Shown here: piece after piece, positions 49,214 to 58,834 of the stretch
Numbering within the stretch: the stretch's first letter is position 1
Layout: each line of letters starts with the position of its first letter
Assembly: GCA_022841905.1 (NCBI GenBank)
Contig: JALHQO010000006.1
Location: 152,859 to 216,858 of the forward strand
From: Hyphomonadaceae bacterium
GTDB lineage: Bacteria > Pseudomonadota > Alphaproteobacteria > Caulobacterales > Aquidulcibacteraceae
DNA: 64,000 nt
Direction: 5' to 3'
The notes under the pieces: model-generated
Seen by the model: the letters and a program-made list of their open reading frames with translations, nothing else
What the model was told of the DNA's origin: nothing
Database searches by the model: none
Position numbers and translations under genes: made by a program

Positions 49214-49267
49214 GACCGATCTCCCCGTTCCGTGGAGCGATCAAACATCCGTTAGCGCGAGCACGAT

Positions 49268-49281
49268 GTGACGAGTGTCAC
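49268..49281. promoter_or_regulatory. CRP-type site GTGA-N6-TCAC
   Basis: GTGACGAGTGTCAC matches the CRP/FNR-type half-site pattern. It overlaps the last codons of the dehydrogenase gene and precedes the CBU_0592-type gene, both on the minus strand. It resembles 7213-7226. Confidence 0.4.
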
Positions 49282-50180
49282 GCGAGCGGCGTCAGCAGTG
49301 GCTCGCCGGCGTAAAAGCGACGCAAATTCTCGAGCACGTTTTGAGAGCCGGCATAGAGCGCCTCGCGGGTGCCGCCGCCGAGATGCGGCGTCAGCGTGCA
49401 GTTCGGCGCATCGGCCCAGCGTGATGTTGGCGTCGGCTCTTCCTGGAAAACATCGAGCCCGGCGCCGCCGAGCGCGCCGGATTTGAGCGCGGCGATCAAC
49501 GCGTCTTCATCGACGACGGTGCCGCGCGAAATGTTGATCAAGATGCCGTCGCTGCCGAGGGCGGCGATGATGTCGGCATTGATGAGGCCCACTTGGTCGC
49601 CGCGCGGGGCGAGGGCGAGGATATCGGCCCAGCTGGCGAGGGCTTTGAGATCGGGCTCGTAGGCGTAAGCAACGTCGGGCTTGGCGCGCGGGCCGGTCCA
49701 TTTGATCTCGAGGCCGAAGGCTTCGGCCCGGTGGGCGATGGCTTGGCCGATGGCGCCCATGCCGACAATGCCGAGCTTCCTGCCGCGCAAGCGCCGTTGT
49801 GGCGGCACCGCCAGCGGCGGCGTCCAGCGGCCTTCGCGCAGCACGCGCTCGCCTTCGGTGAACGAGCGCGACGTCGCGATGATCAGGCCGAGGGCGACAT
49901 CGGCGACGTCCTCATGATTGATCTCGCGGCCATGGGTGACGGCGATGTTGCGCTTGGCGGCGTAGTCAAGATCGATGCCGTCGACGCCGACGCCGAAGCA
50001 GACAATGCAGGCGAGCTCCGGCAGCGCGTCGATCTGCGCATTGGAAATGCCGACATGGCCGATGGTGACGGCGGCGCGGATGTCTTTGCGATCTGTCGGC
50101 CAATGCACGACGTCATAATCCGCAAGCCGCATTTCGAAGAGGCCGAGCGGGGGATGCACGAGGAGGGCAGGTTTGGTCAT
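49278..50180 (-). CDS. D-2-hydroxyacid dehydrogenase (NAD-dependent)
   Basis: A 300-residue dehydrogenase of the D-2-hydroxyacid family: GRKLGIVGMGAIGQAIAHRA is the NAD motif, INISRGTVVDEDALIAALKS includes the catalytic Arg region, and GAGLDVFQEEP and LTPHLGGGT hold the Glu and His. It is of the glyoxylate/hydroxypyruvate reductase subgroup by pattern. ATG 50180 (MTKPALLVHPPLG) was chosen; a longer frame to 50288 lacks homology-like sequence. It is divergent from the MBL fusion gene. Confidence 0.92.
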   Translation of the reverse strand: MTKPALLVHPPLGLFEMRLADYDVVHWPTDRKDIRAAVTIGHVGISNAQIDALPELACIVCFGVGVDGIDLDYAAKRNIAVTHGREINHEDVADVALGLIIATSRSFTEGERVLREGRWTPPLAVPPQRRLRGRKLGIVGMGAIGQAIAHRAEAFGLEIKWTGPRAKPDVAYAYEPDLKALASWADILALAPRGDQVGLINADIIAALGSDGILINISRGTVVDEDALIAALKSGALGGAGLDVFQEEPTPTSRWADAPNCTLTPHLGGGTREALYAGSQNVLENLRRFYAGEPLLTPLA

Positions 50181-50309
50181 GCGCGCAAGCGTGCATGGGC
50201 TGCGCACGCTTCGCAAGTGTAAGCGTAGCGCGTGCTTTGTTCGCACCTCTTGCGAGTGATGCGGCCACGACGCAGAGTGGGCCGACAATTACTGATGTAA
50301 GGTCGCGGC

Positions 50310-52124
50310 ATGCTTGTTCGGTTCTGGGGTACGCGCGGGTCGATTGCGACGCCTGGGCCCACGACCGTGCGCTATGGCGGCAACACGTCCTGCGTCGAGG
50401 TGCGGCCGGACGACGGGACGGTGATCGTGATCGATTGCGGCACCGGCGCACACGCGCTCGGCCAAGCGCTGATCGACGCCGGCAAGGCGCGCACCGGGCA
50501 TATCCTCATCTCGCACACGCACTGGGATCATATTCAGGGGCTGCCGTTTTTCGGGCCGCTCTTCGATGCTGAGAACGAGTGGCACATTTATGGGCCGCGC
50601 GGGCTCGGTCAGCCGCTGCGCGATGTGCTCGCCGGGCAGATGGATTATGCCTACTTCCCGGTGGCCCTGAATGCGTTTGCGGCGAATGTGCATTTTCACG
50701 AAATCGTCGAAGGTGCGTTCTCGATCGGCGATACGCGCATTACCACGCACTATCTCAACCACCCAGCGCTGACGGTGGGCTATCGGATCGAGGCTGACGG
50801 CGCGAGCCTTGTCTATGCGTCCGACCACGAGCCGCACAGCACCGACGCAGGGCACGGTCATGCGGAGGTCGTTGAAGGTGGCGATGCGGCGCATGTCGAG
50901 TTCATCCGCGATGCGGATTTTCTGATCCACGACGCGCAATACACGGCCGAGGAATATCCCGATAAAGTCGGCTGGGGCCACAGCACGATCGAGTACGCGG
51001 TCGATATGGCGATTGCGGCGGGCGTCAAGCGCGTGGCGCTCTACCACCACGATCCAGGGCGCAGCGATGATGCGGTGGATGGCTTGATCGAAATTGCGCG
51101 CGCGCGTGCAGCGGCGGGTTCGGCGCTTGAGGTGTTTGGCGCAGCTGAAGGCGAGACGATTGCGCTTGAGGGGGAAGAGCGCGAAGGGTTCGCGCCGTTC
51201 TTGCCGTCTAGCCTGGTCAATCCAACTGACGATCTCGCCAAGGAACTAGTGCTCATCGCCAATGTGATGGCGGAGGATCGCGACATGCTCGCCGCCGCCG
51301 CTGAAGCGGATGAGATACCGATCCTCGCCGATGCGTCACTTGAGACGGTGAAGGATATGGTGCGCACCGGGCGCGCCTCGCTGGTGTTTCTGGGCGACGC
51401 CGATGGCGGCGATCCGTTGGACTATTGCCGCGAACTGCGCGCGTTGCAGAATGCCGACGCCGAGCATCAGACGCCGATCATCATCGTCGGCGATCAAGGA
51501 CGCGTCGATATTGAGCGCGGCGAGGAGGCCGGCGTCACCGATTGGCTGACGCGTCCTTATAGCCTGCAATATGCGCGCTCGCGAATGCGCGCTTGGCTGA
51601 TGCGGTCTATGTTCCGCTGGCGCAAAGCGCCGCTGCCGCGCGATGAAGAAGAACGGCTCGCGGCTGTGCATCGGCTTGGGCTGCTCGACACCGAGATCGA
51701 AGAACGCTTCGAGCGCCATACGCGCATCGCGACGGCTGCGCTTGATGTGCCGATTGCGCTCATCACTTTGGTCGACCGCGACCGGCAATGGTTCAAATCG
51801 CACCGCGGTTTCGATTTCAGCGAAACGCCGCGCGACATCGGTTTTTGTTCGCACGCCATTCTAGGCGATGGCCCGCTCGTCGTTGGCGATGCGCTGCAAG
51901 ATGATCGCTTCGCCGAAAACCCCGCCGTCGTCGGCGATCCGCGCGTGCGCTTCTACGCCGGCATCCCGCTGCACACGGCCGACGGCGCCTGCGTCGGCGC
52001 GTTTTGTATCGTGGACAGGAAGCCGCGCACGCTCAACGCTGCGCAGCTGAAGATGCTGCAGGATATTGCGCGGCTGGTGGAGGAAGAGCTGGAGCCAGGG
52101 GCGGCGGTGAAGGCAGCGTCTTAA
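50310..52124 (+). CDS. Metallo-beta-lactamase / receiver-like / GAF fusion protein
   Basis: A 604-residue protein. Residues 1-280 are an MBL-fold hydrolase with HTHWDH (His69, His71, Asp73, His74) and further ligands in YASDHEPH and YHHD. Residues about 310-430 look like a degenerate receiver ([20 protein letters not shown], then [20 protein letters not shown]) that lacks the usual Asp-Asp pocket in clear form. Residues about 445-600 are a GAF domain ([40 protein letters not shown]). It could be a sensor hydrolase; the ligand is unknown. It overlaps carA by 4 bases tail-to-tail. Confidence 0.87.
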   Translation: MLVRFWGTRGSIATPGPTTVRYGGNTSCVEVRPDDGTVIVIDCGTGAHALGQALIDAGKARTGHILISHTHWDHIQGLPFFGPLFDAENEWHIYGPRGLGQPLRDVLAGQMDYAYFPVALNAFAANVHFHEIVEGAFSIGDTRITTHYLNHPALTVGYRIEADGASLVYASDHEPHSTDAGHGHAEVVEGGDAAHVEFIRDADFLIHDAQYTAEEYPDKVGWGHSTIEYAVDMAIAAGVKRVALYHHDPGRSDDAVDGLIEIARARAAAGSALEVFGAAEGETIALEGEEREGFAPFLPSSLVNPTDDLAKELVLIANVMAEDRDMLAAAAEADEIPILADASLETVKDMVRTGRASLVFLGDADGGDPLDYCRELRALQNADAEHQTPIIIVGDQGRVDIERGEEAGVTDWLTRPYSLQYARSRMRAWLMRSMFRWRKAPLPRDEEERLAAVHRLGLLDTEIEERFERHTRIATAALDVPIALITLVDRDRQWFKSHRGFDFSETPRDIGFCSHAILGDGPLVVGDALQDDRFAENPAVVGDPRVRFYAGIPLHTADGACVGAFCIVDRKPRTLNAAQLKMLQDIARLVEEELEPGAAVKAAS

Positions 52125-53305
52125 GCCGCGCTCTTCGTTTTCTTCGCCATCAGCTTCGCGAAGCGTTCGAACAGATAGTGGCTATCCTGCGGGCCGGGGC
52201 TGGCTTCGGGGTGATATTGCACCGAGAACACTGGCTTGCCTTCGAGTTCGATGCCGCAGTTGGAGCCGTCGAACAGCGAGACGTGGGTTTCTTTTACGCC
52301 TTTGGGCAGCGTTGCGGTGTCGATGGCGAAGCCGTGGTTCATCGAGACGATCTCGACTTTGCCGGTGGTTTGATCTTTCACCGGATGGTTCGCGCCGTGA
52401 TGGCCTTGCGGCATTTTCAGTGTTTTCGCGCCGAGCGCTAAGCCCAGCATTTGGTGGCCGAGGCACACGCCCATTACGGGCTTGCCGCTCTCCACCAGCG
52501 CCTTGATCACAGGCGCGGCGTACACGCCCGTCGCTGCGGGATCGCCGGGGCCGTTCGAGAGCAGGATGCCGTCGGGCTTGTGCGCGAGCACTTCTTCAGC
52601 GGTGGCGGTAGCGGGCAGCACGATGGTGCGCGCGCCAATGTCGCCGAGCGCGCGCAGGATGTTGCGCTTCACGCCATAGTCGAGAACGACGACGGTGAAT
52701 TTCGGTTTCTTGATCTCTTGCACGCCAAGCGGCCACTGCCAGCGGCCTTCATTGACGACGTAGCTCTGCGCCGTCGTCACCTCTTTTGCGAGATCGAGGC
52801 CGTCGAGTCCGGGCCAGGCTTTGGCTTGCGCGTGCAATTTTTCGAGATCGAATTTGCCGTCTGGCGCGTGCGCGATGACGGCGTTGGGCATGCCCTGTTC
52901 GCGGATGCGGCGCGTCAGTGCGCGCGTGTCGAGGCCGGCGAGTGCGATGACGTTGCGGTTCTTCAGCCAGCTATCGAGCGTATCGGTGCTGCGCCAGTTC
53001 GATGGCTCGGTCGGCGCCGTGCGGAATATGGCGCCGCGCGCAGCAGCGGCCGCGGCTGGCGATGAGGTTTCGATGTCGGCGTCGTTCGTGCCGACATTGC
53101 CGATGTGCGGGAAGGTGAAGGCGACGATCTGGGCGGCGTAAGAGGGGTCGGTCAGGATTTCCTGATAACCGGTCATCGCCGTGTTGAAGCAGACCTCGCC
53201 TTCGGCAGCCCCCACGGCCCCCAGACCCTCGCCCAAAAAGACGGTTCCGTCGGCGAGAACAAGCGCGCCGGTGGCGGCGGGAGGAGAGTGAGTCGATTTG
53301 GCCAA
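52121..53305 (-). CDS. carA: Carbamoyl phosphate synthase, small (glutaminase) subunit
   Basis: A 394-residue amidotransferase subunit that supplies ammonia from glutamine. The N-terminal domain reads [16 protein letters not shown], then [20 protein letters not shown]. The class I glutaminase has the nucleophile Cys in [16 protein letters not shown] and the His/Glu near [10 protein letters not shown]. The only start available is TTG 53305, with no clear ribosome site. The partner carB lies 27 kb away on the same strand. Confidence 0.95.
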   Translation of the reverse strand: MAKSTHSPPAATGALVLADGTVFLGEGLGAVGAAEGEVCFNTAMTGYQEILTDPSYAAQIVAFTFPHIGNVGTNDADIETSSPAAAAAARGAIFRTAPTEPSNWRSTDTLDSWLKNRNVIALAGLDTRALTRRIREQGMPNAVIAHAPDGKFDLEKLHAQAKAWPGLDGLDLAKEVTTAQSYVVNEGRWQWPLGVQEIKKPKFTVVVLDYGVKRNILRALGDIGARTIVLPATATAEEVLAHKPDGILLSNGPGDPAATGVYAAPVIKALVESGKPVMGVCLGHQMLGLALGAKTLKMPQGHHGANHPVKDQTTGKVEIVSMNHGFAIDTATLPKGVKETHVSLFDGSNCGIELEGKPVFSVQYHPEASPGPQDSHYLFERFAKLMAKKTKSAA

Positions 53306-53446
53306 AGCGCAGGGGAGATAAGGCGCGCCGGGCGGGGTGTCAAAAGGGCTGCCTCGCCCGGGCCTCGCCCCACCCGTGCCGTAAAGGTGAACTTCTTGTC
53401 AGCCAATCGAGTTGGCCGTGGGGTGCGGCCCCAGTAAGGTTCCGGA

Positions 53447-55624
53447 GTGGGGACGAGAAGGATCAGATTTTGGGCCGGAGCGGCCGCCGCTCTGTGGCTG
53501 GCAGCCGCTGCCGCCTCGTGCGGACCGCGCGCCGAAGCGCCTGCGCCGGACGCCGGGCCGGCCCAGATCGCGCGCGCCGATCTGTTCGGCGAAGCGGTCC
53601 GGCACGGCGCCCAGCTTTCCCCGCGCGGCGACCGCATCGCCTTCTTGGCCGCCCGCGACGGGGTGACGAACCTCTGGGTGCTGTCTGTCGGCGCCATGGA
53701 TGAAGCGCGGCCAGTGACCGACGATCGCACCCGCGGCGTGCGCTCGTTTGCTTGGGGTCCCGATAGCGCGACGTTGCTTTATGCGCTCGATGAACAGGGC
53801 GACGGCAATACGCAGCTCTTCGCCGTCAGCGCCGACGGCGGCGAGGCGCGCGCTCTGACGCCAGCTGGTGCGCGTGCGGAGATTGTCGGCGTCAGCCTCG
53901 CCGACCCCGATGGCGTGGTGATCACGCTGAATCAGCGCGACCCGGCGTGGCCCGATCTGGTGCGCGTCGATCTGGCGACCGGTTCGCGCACGATCGTGCA
54001 GCGCAACGCCAACAGCGCCGCTGTGCGCGGCTTCACGCGTTTCGTGCTCGATCGCGAGAACCGTTTGCGGCTTGGGCTGAAGACGTTGGCCAACGGCAGT
54101 GTCGATGTGTTTGCCCGCGCTGCCGATGGAAGCTGGTCGCGGCTGTTCGCTATACCGTTCGAGGACGCCCCGCTCTCGCAGCCTCTGGCGTTCGATGCGG
54201 ATGGGCGTTCGTTTTTGATGGTGGATTCGACCGGCCGCGACCGCGCCGTGCTGATGCGCGTCGATGCCGAGACGGGCGCAAAAACGGTGCTGGGTGAAAG
54301 CGCGCGCGCTGATGTGTCCGACGTTTGGCTCGATCCGGCGACCAATGCGCCGGAAGCGTTCGCGGCGAATTATCTGCGCTCCGAGTGGCGCGCGCTTGAG
54401 CTTGATGCGCAGGCCGACATAGAGTTTCTCGACAATCAGCTGACCGGCGACTTCCGCGTCGCTTCACGCAGCGCTGATGATGCGCGCTGGATCGTCATCG
54501 AAGAAGGTCCGACGACGCCGACTCGCACGCATCTCTACGATCGCAGCGACCGCACCAATCGCCGCTTGTCTCTGCTTTTCCGGCACCGTCCCGGACTGGA
54601 GACGGCGCCGCTGCAGCCGATGACGCCAATCGAGATCGAGGCGCGCGATGGCCTTACTTTGGTTTCGTATCTCACGCTGCCTGTCGGCTCCGATGCGAAC
54701 GGCGATGCGCGCCCAGAGACGCCCCAGCCCTTGGTGTTGCTGCCGCATGACGGGCCTTGGGCGCGCGATGTGTACGGCTTCAATGCGATGCACCAATGGC
54801 TCGCCAATCGCGGCTATGCGGTGCTGAGCGTGAATTTCCGCGGTTCGATCGGGTTTGGCGAAGCCTTCTTGAACGCGGGCAATCGCGAGTGGGGCGGGCG
54901 CATCCAGGAAGATCTGCAAGACGCGCTGCAATGGGCGATCGACAACAGTGTCGCGCAATCGGATCGCATCGCCATCGTCGGCAGCGGCTTCGGCGGCTAC
55001 GCGGCGCTAGCGGGGCTCACCTTCACGCCTGAGCAATTCCGTTGCGCAGCCGCTTATGGCGCGCCGACCAATTTGAGTCGCTTGGCGGAGGCCGCGCCCG
55101 TCAGTCTGCGCGATGTTTGGTATTTACGTGTCGGCGACACGCGCACGGCGGAAGGCCGTCAAGCGCTGCGCGGGCGCTCGCCCGCGCAACGGGTCAGCCA
55201 AATTCGCCGGCCGCTCCTGATCGGTCTCGGCGCGCGCGATCGCGCCGCGACGCAAAGCGAGTTTGATCAAGTCGCGCTGTCGTTGCGTGGGCGGCGCGTG
55301 CCGCTGATTTCGGTGGTTTTCCCGGATGAAGGCGCTGAGTTCACACGCCCGCAGAACCGTTTGGCCTATGCGGCGGTGCTCGAGCAGTTTCTCGGCGATT
55401 GCCTCGGCGGGCGCATCGAACCGGTGGGCACAGCGTTTGAAGGCGCGAACCTGGTCGCGTTCGACGGCGCGACGAGCGTGCCGGGTCTACAAGAGTTTGC
55501 GCGCCGCGTTGCTGCGCCGCCGGCCGCGGCTGTTGAAGCGCCAGTGCCGGTGACGGCTGAGGGGGTTGCGGTGGCGCCGCCGCTTAACGCCAGCGCAGAC
55601 GATGAGCTGCAGCCGCAGGATTGA
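53447..55624 (+). CDS. S9-family prolyl oligopeptidase-like lipoprotein, predicted inactive
   Basis: A 725-residue protein starting with GTG. A lipoprotein signal (AAAALWLAAAAASCGP) is followed by a beta-propeller N-terminal domain and an alpha/beta hydrolase C-terminal domain typical of S9C peptidases. The nucleophile elbow reads IAIVGSGFGGYAALAG, where G-x-S-x-G-G is expected as VG[AW]SYGGYAAL, so the Ser position holds Gly. The usual PDEGHWFRKPENR has become FPDEGAEFTRPQNR, losing the His. Only the Asp (GARDRAAT) is kept. It is probably a pseudopeptidase or binding protein. Confidence 0.85.
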   Translation: MGTRRIRFWAGAAAALWLAAAAASCGPRAEAPAPDAGPAQIARADLFGEAVRHGAQLSPRGDRIAFLAARDGVTNLWVLSVGAMDEARPVTDDRTRGVRSFAWGPDSATLLYALDEQGDGNTQLFAVSADGGEARALTPAGARAEIVGVSLADPDGVVITLNQRDPAWPDLVRVDLATGSRTIVQRNANSAAVRGFTRFVLDRENRLRLGLKTLANGSVDVFARAADGSWSRLFAIPFEDAPLSQPLAFDADGRSFLMVDSTGRDRAVLMRVDAETGAKTVLGESARADVSDVWLDPATNAPEAFAANYLRSEWRALELDAQADIEFLDNQLTGDFRVASRSADDARWIVIEEGPTTPTRTHLYDRSDRTNRRLSLLFRHRPGLETAPLQPMTPIEIEARDGLTLVSYLTLPVGSDANGDARPETPQPLVLLPHDGPWARDVYGFNAMHQWLANRGYAVLSVNFRGSIGFGEAFLNAGNREWGGRIQEDLQDALQWAIDNSVAQSDRIAIVGSGFGGYAALAGLTFTPEQFRCAAAYGAPTNLSRLAEAAPVSLRDVWYLRVGDTRTAEGRQALRGRSPAQRVSQIRRPLLIGLGARDRAATQSEFDQVALSLRGRRVPLISVVFPDEGAEFTRPQNRLAYAAVLEQFLGDCLGGRIEPVGTAFEGANLVAFDGATSVPGLQEFARRVAAPPAAAVEAPVPVTAEGVAVAPPLNASADDELQPQD

Positions 55625-56125
55625 TCAGGGCGCGGTCAGAAGATTGGCGCAGATCGCTTCGAGACCGGCTTGGTCGATCGCGTCGAATGCATCGAATTGC
55701 GTCGAGTCGACATCAAGCACGGCGGCGAGCGCACCGCTTTTGTCGAAAACCGGCGTGACGATTTCGGAATTGGAGCGGCTGTCGCAGGCGATGTGGCCGG
55801 GGAACGCATGTACGTCCGGAACGATGATGGTTTCGCGCCGCGCGGCGGCGGCGCCGCATACACCTTTGCCAAACGGAATGCGTAGGCAGCCGAGCGAGCC
55901 CTGATAGGGGCCGACGACGAGTTCGTTGGGTTTGTCGGCATCGACGACGTAGAACCCGGTCCAGAAAAAACGCTCCGGAAACGCCTGCGCCAGCAGCGAA
56001 GCGGCGGTGGCGTAGCGGGCGGTCAGGTTCGGCTCGCCCGCGATGACGGCGCCGATCTCGGCGCATAGCGCCGCGTAGCGCTCGGCTTTGCCTTCCGGCA
56101 GTTCAGCGCGAACGGCTTCCGCCAT
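55625..56125 (-). CDS. Free methionine-(R)-sulfoxide reductase (GAF type)
   Basis: A 166-residue GAF-fold enzyme that reduces free Met-R-sulfoxide. The three conserved cysteines are in SLGCLRIPFGKGVCGAAAAR and HIACDSRSNSEIVTP, with Glu in NSEIVTP. It lies downstream of a 55-residue membrane protein gene; the stop TAA and the start ATG share one base (TAATG). The convergent S9-like gene ends exactly beside it (TGATCA). Confidence 0.92.
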   Translation of the reverse strand: MAEAVRAELPEGKAERYAALCAEIGAVIAGEPNLTARYATAASLLAQAFPERFFWTGFYVVDADKPNELVVGPYQGSLGCLRIPFGKGVCGAAAARRETIIVPDVHAFPGHIACDSRSNSEIVTPVFDKSGALAAVLDVDSTQFDAFDAIDQAGLEAICANLLTAP

Positions 56126-56292
56126 TATTCGCGGTTCGACTTGCGGTGCTTCAGCGCGCCCGAGGCTTTCAGCGCCGTCAGGCGCTCGTCACGGGAGAGA
56201 CGCTGGCGCGGCGGCTGGCTGAGCATGCGGCCGACAAGGACAGACGCGCCGACCACAACCAGCATCGAAACAACAATCCAGACCCAAAACAT
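56125..56292 (-). CDS. 55-residue small membrane protein
   Basis: ATG 56292, with GGAGG at good spacing, and TAA overlapping the fRMsr start. The protein begins MFWVWIVVSMLVVVGASVLV (membrane helix) and continues SQPPRQRLSRDERLTALKAS, a positively charged cytoplasmic tail. It is too short for a standard gene search. Its coupling to an oxidised-methionine reductase suggests a related role, but this is inference. Confidence 0.75.
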   Translation of the reverse strand: MFWVWIVVSMLVVVGASVLVGRMLSQPPRQRLSRDERLTALKASGALKHRKSNRE

Positions 56293-56462
56293 GCGACTGC
56301 CTCCACTGTTTATTTAGGGGCCCCGCCCGCGCTTGGCCAGAGCGTGGGGCCTGCCCCAGATATTCACGCTCGCGAGAGTGAGTATTGACAGGTCGCTGGT
56401 TTTGGTGGCTCATTCTCTCATGAGCGTCGGCGACAATGATCGACGCCAGGGGAGGAATGCGG

Positions 56463-57392
56463 ATGAGGGCTATGCTTCTCGCGTCGGCGTGCGCCGTCGC
56501 TCAGGTCGCGCTTGCTTTGCCGGCGCAGGCACAGACGAACGAAAGTGAAACCGAGGAAATCGTCGTCACCGCGGAGCGGCGCTCGACCAACCTGCAGCAG
56601 ACCGCCATCGCGGCGACTGTCTTGACCGGCGACGACTTGGCGAATGCCGGCGTCACCACCGTTGATCAGCTGCAATTCATTTCGCCCTCAGCGACCGTCA
56701 ACAATTTCGGCCAGGGCATCGATTTCAATATTCGCGGTATCGGCAAGGCCGAGCACAACACGCAGACCACGACCGGCGTCATCACCTATCGCGACGGCGT
56801 GGCGACCTTCCCAGGCTACTTCACGGCCGAGCCGTATTACGACATCTCTCGCGTGGAGATTCTGCGCGGACCACAGGGCACCTTCGTCGGCCAAAACGCC
56901 ACCGGCGGCGCGGTGTTCGTCACATCGAACAATGCGGAGGGGCATTTGCGCGTGCGCGGCGCGGCCGTGGTTGAGCGCTATTTCGGCGACCCCGAAAGCG
57001 CGACCGACGAGGAGGGGTGGTTCGCTACGGGCGATCTGGCGAAGATCGACGGCGACGGCAATCTCATCATCACTGGCCGCGCCAAGGACTTGATCAAGTC
57101 CGGCGGCGAGTGGATCAATCCGGCCGAGATCGAGGCGGTGGTGAGCGCGCTTCCGGAGGTGTCGCTCGCCGCTGTCATTGGCCGCCAGCATCCGAAATGG
57201 GGTGAGCGGCCTATTTTGCTCGTGCAGACGCGCGAACAAGGCATGATCAGCGATGAGGCGCTGCTGGCGCCGTTGCGCGACAGTATGGCGCCCTGGTGGA
57301 TTCCGGATGCGATTATACGTATTCCGCAGATGCCGTTGGCGCCCACGGGTAAGATCGACAAGATTCGTTTGAGAGTTGAGTATGGCGGTTAA
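56463..57392 (+). CDS. Chimera: TonB-dependent receptor N-terminus joined to acyl-CoA ligase C-terminus
   Basis: A 309-residue in-frame fusion. Residues 1 to about 157 are the signal peptide (AMLLASACAVAQVALALPAQ), TonB box (ESETEEIVVTAERR) and plug domain of a TonB-dependent receptor (ISRVEILRGPQGTFVGQNAT, then GGAVFVTSNN). From about residue 158 the sequence is the end of an AMP-forming acyl-CoA synthetase (EEGWFATGDLAKIDGDGNLI, ITGRAKDLIKSGGEWINPAE, and the catalytic Lys in LAPTGKIDK). The join is at about 56933-56945. No barrel domain and no AMP-binding N-terminus remain, so neither original function is likely. It looks like a deletion or an assembly misjoin. ATG 56463 follows GGAGG at 6-base spacing. 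Confidence 0.85.
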   Translation: MRAMLLASACAVAQVALALPAQAQTNESETEEIVVTAERRSTNLQQTAIAATVLTGDDLANAGVTTVDQLQFISPSATVNNFGQGIDFNIRGIGKAEHNTQTTTGVITYRDGVATFPGYFTAEPYYDISRVEILRGPQGTFVGQNATGGAVFVTSNNAEGHLRVRGAAVVERYFGDPESATDEEGWFATGDLAKIDGDGNLIITGRAKDLIKSGGEWINPAEIEAVVSALPEVSLAAVIGRQHPKWGERPILLVQTREQGMISDEALLAPLRDSMAPWWIPDAIIRIPQMPLAPTGKIDKIRLRVEYGG

Positions 57393-58134
57393 GCCGGAAT
57401 CCAAGACGCGCAAGCCGACCGCCAAGGCCAAGCCGAAGGCGCGCGCGGCGCAGGACGAGACGAAGCCCCGTCGCCGGCCCACGAAAGTGCAGCAGCGCGC
57501 CGACAAAATGGAGCAGATTCTAGACGCTGCCGAGTATTTATTCTCAAAGCACGGCTTGCACGGCGTGACGCTGAAGGATGTGGCGCAGCGTGTCGGCGCA
57601 CACCACACGCTGTTGAACTATTATTTCACGGACAAGAAAAAGTTGTTCGACGCCGTGTTCGCGCGTCGCGCCGGCGTGACCACCGCATTGCGGATGCGCG
57701 CGCTCGATGAGTACGACGCCGCATCAAAAGGCAAGCCCACGGTCGAAGGCGCGCTGCGCGCGTTTCTCGACACCGACTTAGACCTCTACATTCAAGGCGG
57801 CGAAGGCTGGAAGAATTATGGCGCGCTCAGCGCGCAAGCGTCAAACACTGCCGAGGGCGCCATGTTGATGGACCAACACTTCGATCCCGTCGTGTTGCGT
57901 CTCCTCGGGCTTTTGAAAAAGGCGCTGCCCAATTGCGCCGATGAAGACATCTTCTGGGGCTATCACTTCGTCACTGGCGCGCTGATGCTGACGCTCGCCC
58001 GCACCGGTCGGATCGACCGCCTCTCGGCCGGCAAGTGCAAAGCCGATGACTTCAGCGCCGTAAAGGATCGCATGGCGTCCTTCATGGCCGCCGGCTTTCT
58101 CCAGATTTGCAGGCCGCGTTCGGGGAAGGCCTAG
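57382..58134 (+). CDS. TetR-family regulator
   Basis: A 250-residue regulator. A Lys/Pro-rich N-terminal tail is followed by the HTH (ILDAAEYLFSKHGLHGVTLK, then DVAQRVGAHHTLLNYYFTDK) and an effector domain ending YHFVTGALMLTLARTGRIDR. ATG 57382 overlaps the end of the chimera by 11 bases. In related bacteria such regulators sit beside acyl-CoA ligase genes, which fits the neighbour's second half. The HTH is clear, and the effector is unknown. Confidence 0.88.
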   Translation: MAVKPESKTRKPTAKAKPKARAAQDETKPRRRPTKVQQRADKMEQILDAAEYLFSKHGLHGVTLKDVAQRVGAHHTLLNYYFTDKKKLFDAVFARRAGVTTALRMRALDEYDAASKGKPTVEGALRAFLDTDLDLYIQGGEGWKNYGALSAQASNTAEGAMLMDQHFDPVVLRLLGLLKKALPNCADEDIFWGYHFVTGALMLTLARTGRIDRLSAGKCKADDFSAVKDRMASFMAAGFLQICRPRSGKA

Positions 58135-58204
58135 CCGATGCAGTGCGGTCTCGGCTAGGCTGGCGTTCCGCATCGCCATCGTGGCGGCGCCAGCCATAAA
58201 GCTC

Positions 58205-58834
58205 ATGATCGCACCGCCCCCATCGCCGCCCAGCGTGCGCTTTCGCCTTCGCGACGCCACCGCCGAAGCGCACCGCGAACTGGAGGCGACGATGGCGCTG
58301 GCCGAGCGCTGCGCCGACCGCGCCTCCTATCGCATGCTGTTGGCCGACATGTTCGGCATTTACGCTCCTCTGGAAGCCCAACTTGCGGCGGTAGCATGGG
58401 ATGGTCTCGGCATCGACTTTGCCCGGCGCGCCAAGACGCAATGGTTGCGCGCCGATCTCATGGCGCTCGGCCTCTCAAGCCGCGACATCGCAGCACTGCC
58501 GCGCACGCAGCATCTGCCCGCCATCCAATCCGCAGCCGATGGCTTCGGCGTGCTCTACATCCTCGAGGGCGCGAGCTTGGGCGGGCAGCTTATTCTGCGC
58601 CAAATCAAACCGGCGCTCGGCGTCACCGAAACCGCGGGCGCGCGCTTCTTCGCCAGCTACGGCGCCGATGTCGGCGAATATTGGCGCAGCTTCACTGCTG
58701 CGATGGCGGTTTATGGCGCGAATGAAGACCTTGCGCAGGCGATGGAACGCGCCGCGCTCGCCACGTTCGCGTGCTTCCAAAACTGGATGAACGAATGCGC
58801 GCGTGTCACTGAAATCGCGGCCCATGTCCGTTGA
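58205..58834 (+). CDS. bphO: Biliverdin-producing heme oxygenase
   Basis: A 209-residue heme oxygenase of the bacterial BphO type: FRLRDATAEAHRELEATMAL contains the proximal His, ASYRMLLADMFGIYAPLEAQ follows, and VLYILEGASLGGQLILRQI matches the Gly-rich distal helix. It opens heme to biliverdin, the chromophore for the next gene. The 5' end is unsure: ATG 58205 or GTG 58181; no good ribosome site is seen. It overlaps the phytochrome start by 11 bases. Confidence 0.9.
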   Translation: MIAPPPSPPSVRFRLRDATAEAHRELEATMALAERCADRASYRMLLADMFGIYAPLEAQLAAVAWDGLGIDFARRAKTQWLRADLMALGLSSRDIAALPRTQHLPAIQSAADGFGVLYILEGASLGGQLILRQIKPALGVTETAGARFFASYGADVGEYWRSFTAAMAVYGANEDLAQAMERAALATFACFQNWMNECARVTEIAAHVR

